A DNA stretch of 64,000 nucleotides from Methylomonas sp. ZR1 (GTDB taxonomy: Bacteria > Pseudomonadota > Gammaproteobacteria > Methylococcales > Methylomonadaceae): NCBI RefSeq assembly GCF_013141865.1, contig NZ_RCST01000001.1:4960001-5024000 (forward strand), read 5' to 3'. Within the stretch, counting starts at the first letter, position 1. Each line of letters opens with the position of its first letter. The notes beneath the pieces were generated by a model. That model saw only the letters and a list, made by a program, of their open reading frames with translations. It was not told the DNA's origin and made no database searches. The translations under genes were made by a program, and so were the position numbers. Of this stretch, positions 61,923 through 64,000 are shown piece by piece.

Positions 61923-63494
61923 TTAACGAATCAAGTCGTAGTTGTAGTCAGTGGTTCCCATACCTTTGGTTTCTTTGTCCAACTGCTCCAACAAGGCGTT
62001 AACGATGGTGGTCAACATGTACATGCCGCCTTCGTAGCCCAATGTGGTCATACGGTGCAAGTGGTGACGATCGAAGATGGGGAAGCCGATACGGATCAAC
62101 GGTACTTCGAACTCTTCGCCTTTGTAGAAGGTGTCACGTTGGATAAATTTGCCGTAGGAGTTACCGATCATGAAGTCCGGTTTGTTGGTGAACATCAATG
62201 AACGGAAGTGCCACAAATCTTTGCCGATATGTACCGTCGCTTCCTGGCCGTAAGGCGAGGCTTTCAACACTTCTTCAACCGCTTTTTTGTAGCGTTTGTT
62301 GGCGTGGTTGACTAACACGTCTGTTACCTCGGCGCCCATTTCCAGCAGGAATTTGGTCATACCCAAAGCAAAGTCTGCGTCGCCGTACAGGGCAAATTTT
62401 TTGCCGTGTAACCAAGCGTGCGAGTCGGTCATCATGTCCACATAACGGCCGCGTTCCACTTCCAGCGATTTTGGAATCGGTTTGCCGGTCAGTTCGGAGA
62501 TTTTCATCAGGAACTGGTCGGTCCATTCCAAGCCCATCGGGATGTTCAATTTCGGCGCGTCGTGTTTCCAGCTAGTTTCAACGAATTTTTTGGTTTTTTC
62601 CAACTGCCAAGGTTGCAGCAACACGGTAGTGATCGCGTTAGGCGCATCTTTGACTTCGTCGATGGTGGTGCCGCCGGCATACATGTTGAAGTGGCCGTCA
62701 GCAGGTGTATCCAGTACTTCGGTAGGATCGCTCAACAAAGTGTGGTCGACGCCCATCTCGTTCAACATCCGGTGAATGACGCGGAAGTTGCCCAAATAGG
62801 TTTCAAAGCCAGGTACCAAGTTGATTTTGCCGTTTGAGCCAACTTCTTTGCCTTCCATGTAGTTCAGCGTGAAGTAGCGGGCAATGCCTTCGAACATGTT
62901 GTCCCAACCTGTGGTGTGGCTACCGACGAAGCTAGGTGTATGCGCAAATGGCACAGGGTAGTCTTGATCAACGTGGCCTTCTTTTTTGGCATTGTTGATG
63001 AACGCATTTAAGTCGTCGCCGATCACTTCCGCCATACAGGTGGTCGATACTGCGATCATGGTGGGTTTGTACAGGGCTTTCGCGTTTTCCAAACCAGCAA
63101 ACATGTTTTTCTGACCGCCAAATACCGCTGCGTCTTCTGTCATCGAGTCAGATACGCAAGAGATTGGCTCTTTGAAATGACGGTTGAAGTAAGTACGGAA
63201 ATAAGCCACGCAGCCTTGTGAACCGTGCACATAAGGCATGGTTTTTTCAAAACCCAGTGCGCAAAGTACCGCGCCCAAAGGCTGGCAAGCTTTAGCAGGG
63301 TTAACCGTGATCGCTTCACGTTGGAAGTTCAGTTCTTGATATTCCTTGGTAGTCGTCCATTGGAACACTTCATCAATGGTGTCTTGCGGATGACGTTCTT
63401 CGTATTGCGCACGTTTGTTAGCCAGGTTTTCTTTGTATTCGTCAGTTCTGAATAAAGGATAGCTGGGTTGAATGTTGTCGACGTTTTGGCTCAT
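61923..63494 (-). CDS. nifK: Nitrogenase MoFe protein beta chain
   Basis: A 523-residue NifK with P-cluster cysteines in PAKACQPLGAVLCALGFE and VHGSQGCVAYFRTYFNRHFKEP, followed by STTCMAEVIGDDLNAFI and HTPSFVGSHTTGWDNM. Together with NifD it forms the MoFe protein that reduces dinitrogen. An AGGAG-type site (GGAGATTATC) precedes the ATG. Full length with no missing ligands. Confidence 0.98.
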   Translation of the reverse strand: MSQNVDNIQPSYPLFRTDEYKENLANKRAQYEERHPQDTIDEVFQWTTTKEYQELNFQREAITVNPAKACQPLGAVLCALGFEKTMPYVHGSQGCVAYFRTYFNRHFKEPISCVSDSMTEDAAVFGGQKNMFAGLENAKALYKPTMIAVSTTCMAEVIGDDLNAFINNAKKEGHVDQDYPVPFAHTPSFVGSHTTGWDNMFEGIARYFTLNYMEGKEVGSNGKINLVPGFETYLGNFRVIHRMLNEMGVDHTLLSDPTEVLDTPADGHFNMYAGGTTIDEVKDAPNAITTVLLQPWQLEKTKKFVETSWKHDAPKLNIPMGLEWTDQFLMKISELTGKPIPKSLEVERGRYVDMMTDSHAWLHGKKFALYGDADFALGMTKFLLEMGAEVTDVLVNHANKRYKKAVEEVLKASPYGQEATVHIGKDLWHFRSLMFTNKPDFMIGNSYGKFIQRDTFYKGEEFEVPLIRIGFPIFDRHHLHRMTTLGYEGGMYMLTTIVNALLEQLDKETKGMGTTDYNYDLIR

Positions 63495-63643
63495 GATAAT
63501 CTCCTAACGCGCCACTAATCTGTGGTCTGGCGTTGATTGGATTTTGCCGGGACTTTAATCCCGACCGATATTTAGTACCTGGTCGGGCGGGCGAAACGCC
63601 CACCTTCCCAGGAATTAAAGTGAGCGAATGCCCACCCTACGGA
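63495..63643. other. Structured nifD-nifK intercistronic region
   Basis: A 149-bp gap holding overlapping inverted repeats: CGGGA / TCCCG (63548-63563), CCCGACC / GGTCGGG (63560-63587) and GGGCG / CGCCC (63588-63600). The CCCACCCTAC motif also occurs beside the nifK-nifT palindrome. Probably mRNA processing or stability elements. Confidence 0.65.
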
Positions 63644-64000
63644 TTACGCAACCGCTTTGACTGGCTCGCTCTCGGTAGCCTCGGTTTTCCAAGGTGCTTT
63701 GAAGCTTTTCCAGCAAGGATTGTTGATGGTCATGTCCATATCGCGGGCGAAGATGGCAAAACCGTCATAGCCGTGGTAAGGACCTGAGTAATCCCAGGAG
63801 TGCATTTGGCGGAAAGGCACACCCATTTTTTGGAAAATGTATTTTTCCTTGATGCCGGAGCCGACCAGATCAGGTTGGACTTTTTTCACGAACTCTTCGA
63901 ATTCGTAGCCGGTGACGTCGTCATACAACAAGGTCGCGTTGCCCATTTCTTTAATGGTGCGGTCGTAGTCGTCGTTATGACCGAACTCGTAACCGGTACC
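63644..64000 (-). CDS. nifD: Nitrogenase MoFe protein alpha chain (partial, C-terminus)
   Basis: The last 118 residues of NifD; the gene continues past the right edge. FeMo-co His ligand context is visible ([33 protein letters not shown]), as is [15 protein letters not shown]. It is upstream of nifK on the same strand. nifH is expected beyond the window. Confidence 0.97.
   Translation of the reverse strand, partial: GTGYEFGHNDDYDRTIKEMGNATLLYDDVTGYEFEEFVKKVQPDLVGSGIKEKYIFQKMGVPFRQMHSWDYSGPYHGYDGFAIFARDMDMTINNPCWKSFKAPWKTEATESEPVKAVA

Overview
The window looks like chromosomal DNA from a gammaproteobacterial methanotroph close to Methylomonas/Methylococcaceae. This rests on gene content: an fhc (formyltransferase/hydrolase) cluster of tetrahydromethanopterin-linked C1 metabolism, an Azotobacter-like nif gene set, several exported proteins with the VPLPA-CTERM sorting tail, and typical gammaproteobacterial blocks (rpmH-rnpA-yidD-yidC-mnmE; ygfB-pepP-ubiH facing zapA and 6S RNA). 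No transposase, tRNA, rRNA or CRISPR array was recognised.

Layout. 1-4.4 kb (minus): fhcB-fhcA-fhcD-fhcC, running off the left edge, with a pterin carbinolamine dehydratase upstream. 4.5-7.9 kb (minus): sspA-sspB, a Pit phosphate transporter with its DUF47 partner, and a glycine-zipper lipoprotein. 7.9-11.8 kb (plus): a near-consensus sigma-70 promoter and rpmH-rnpA-yidD-yidC-mnmE. 11.8-17.8 kb: an unknown protein, a SagB/ThcOx-like nitroreductase, and a PepSY/TonB-receptor pair for metal uptake. 17.8-30.9 kb: the nif accessory cluster, in the order nifZ-like (divergent), iscA-nifU-nifS, then nifV-nifP-nifW-nifZ-nifM-clpX-grx/bolA-nifF-rseC. It carries two textbook NifA/sigma-54 control regions and is interrupted by two oppositely oriented CTERM genes.

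30.9-36.0 kb (minus): a 2-oxoglutarate oxygenase, a CorC/HlyC-type membrane protein, a transglutaminase-like protein and a membrane GH17 glucanase. 36.3-46.3 kb (plus): a FecI/FecR/FecA-type surface-signalling trio, then a candidate cyclic-di-GMP riboswitch and a run of exported proteins. Four of these end in VPLPA-CTERM tails, one of them carrying a cohesin-like domain, while a fifth, an Asp-box propeller protein, ends in a dockerin. This cohesin-dockerin surface module is the most striking system in the window.

46.4-56.7 kb: a GNAT enzyme, ubiH-[DUF2442-DUF4160]-pepP-ygfB, zapB-like/zapA/6S RNA, a GspE/PilB-type ATPase with an HDOD protein, and a polytopic membrane protein. 56.7-58.7 kb: a two-gene, visibly AT-richer cassette between two inverted copies of a structured repeat. 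58.7-64 kb (minus): the nifDK operon tail (nifD-nifK-nifT-ferredoxin-nifY-DUF6129-LRV-unknown), with nifD cut by the right edge.

The nif genes are thus in two blocks about 28 kb apart. IscA/NifU/NifS make Fe-S clusters, NifV/NifP support homocitrate and cysteine supply, NifW/NifZ/NifM/ClpX support assembly and turnover of the nitrogenase proteins, and NifF and the ferredoxin supply electrons.
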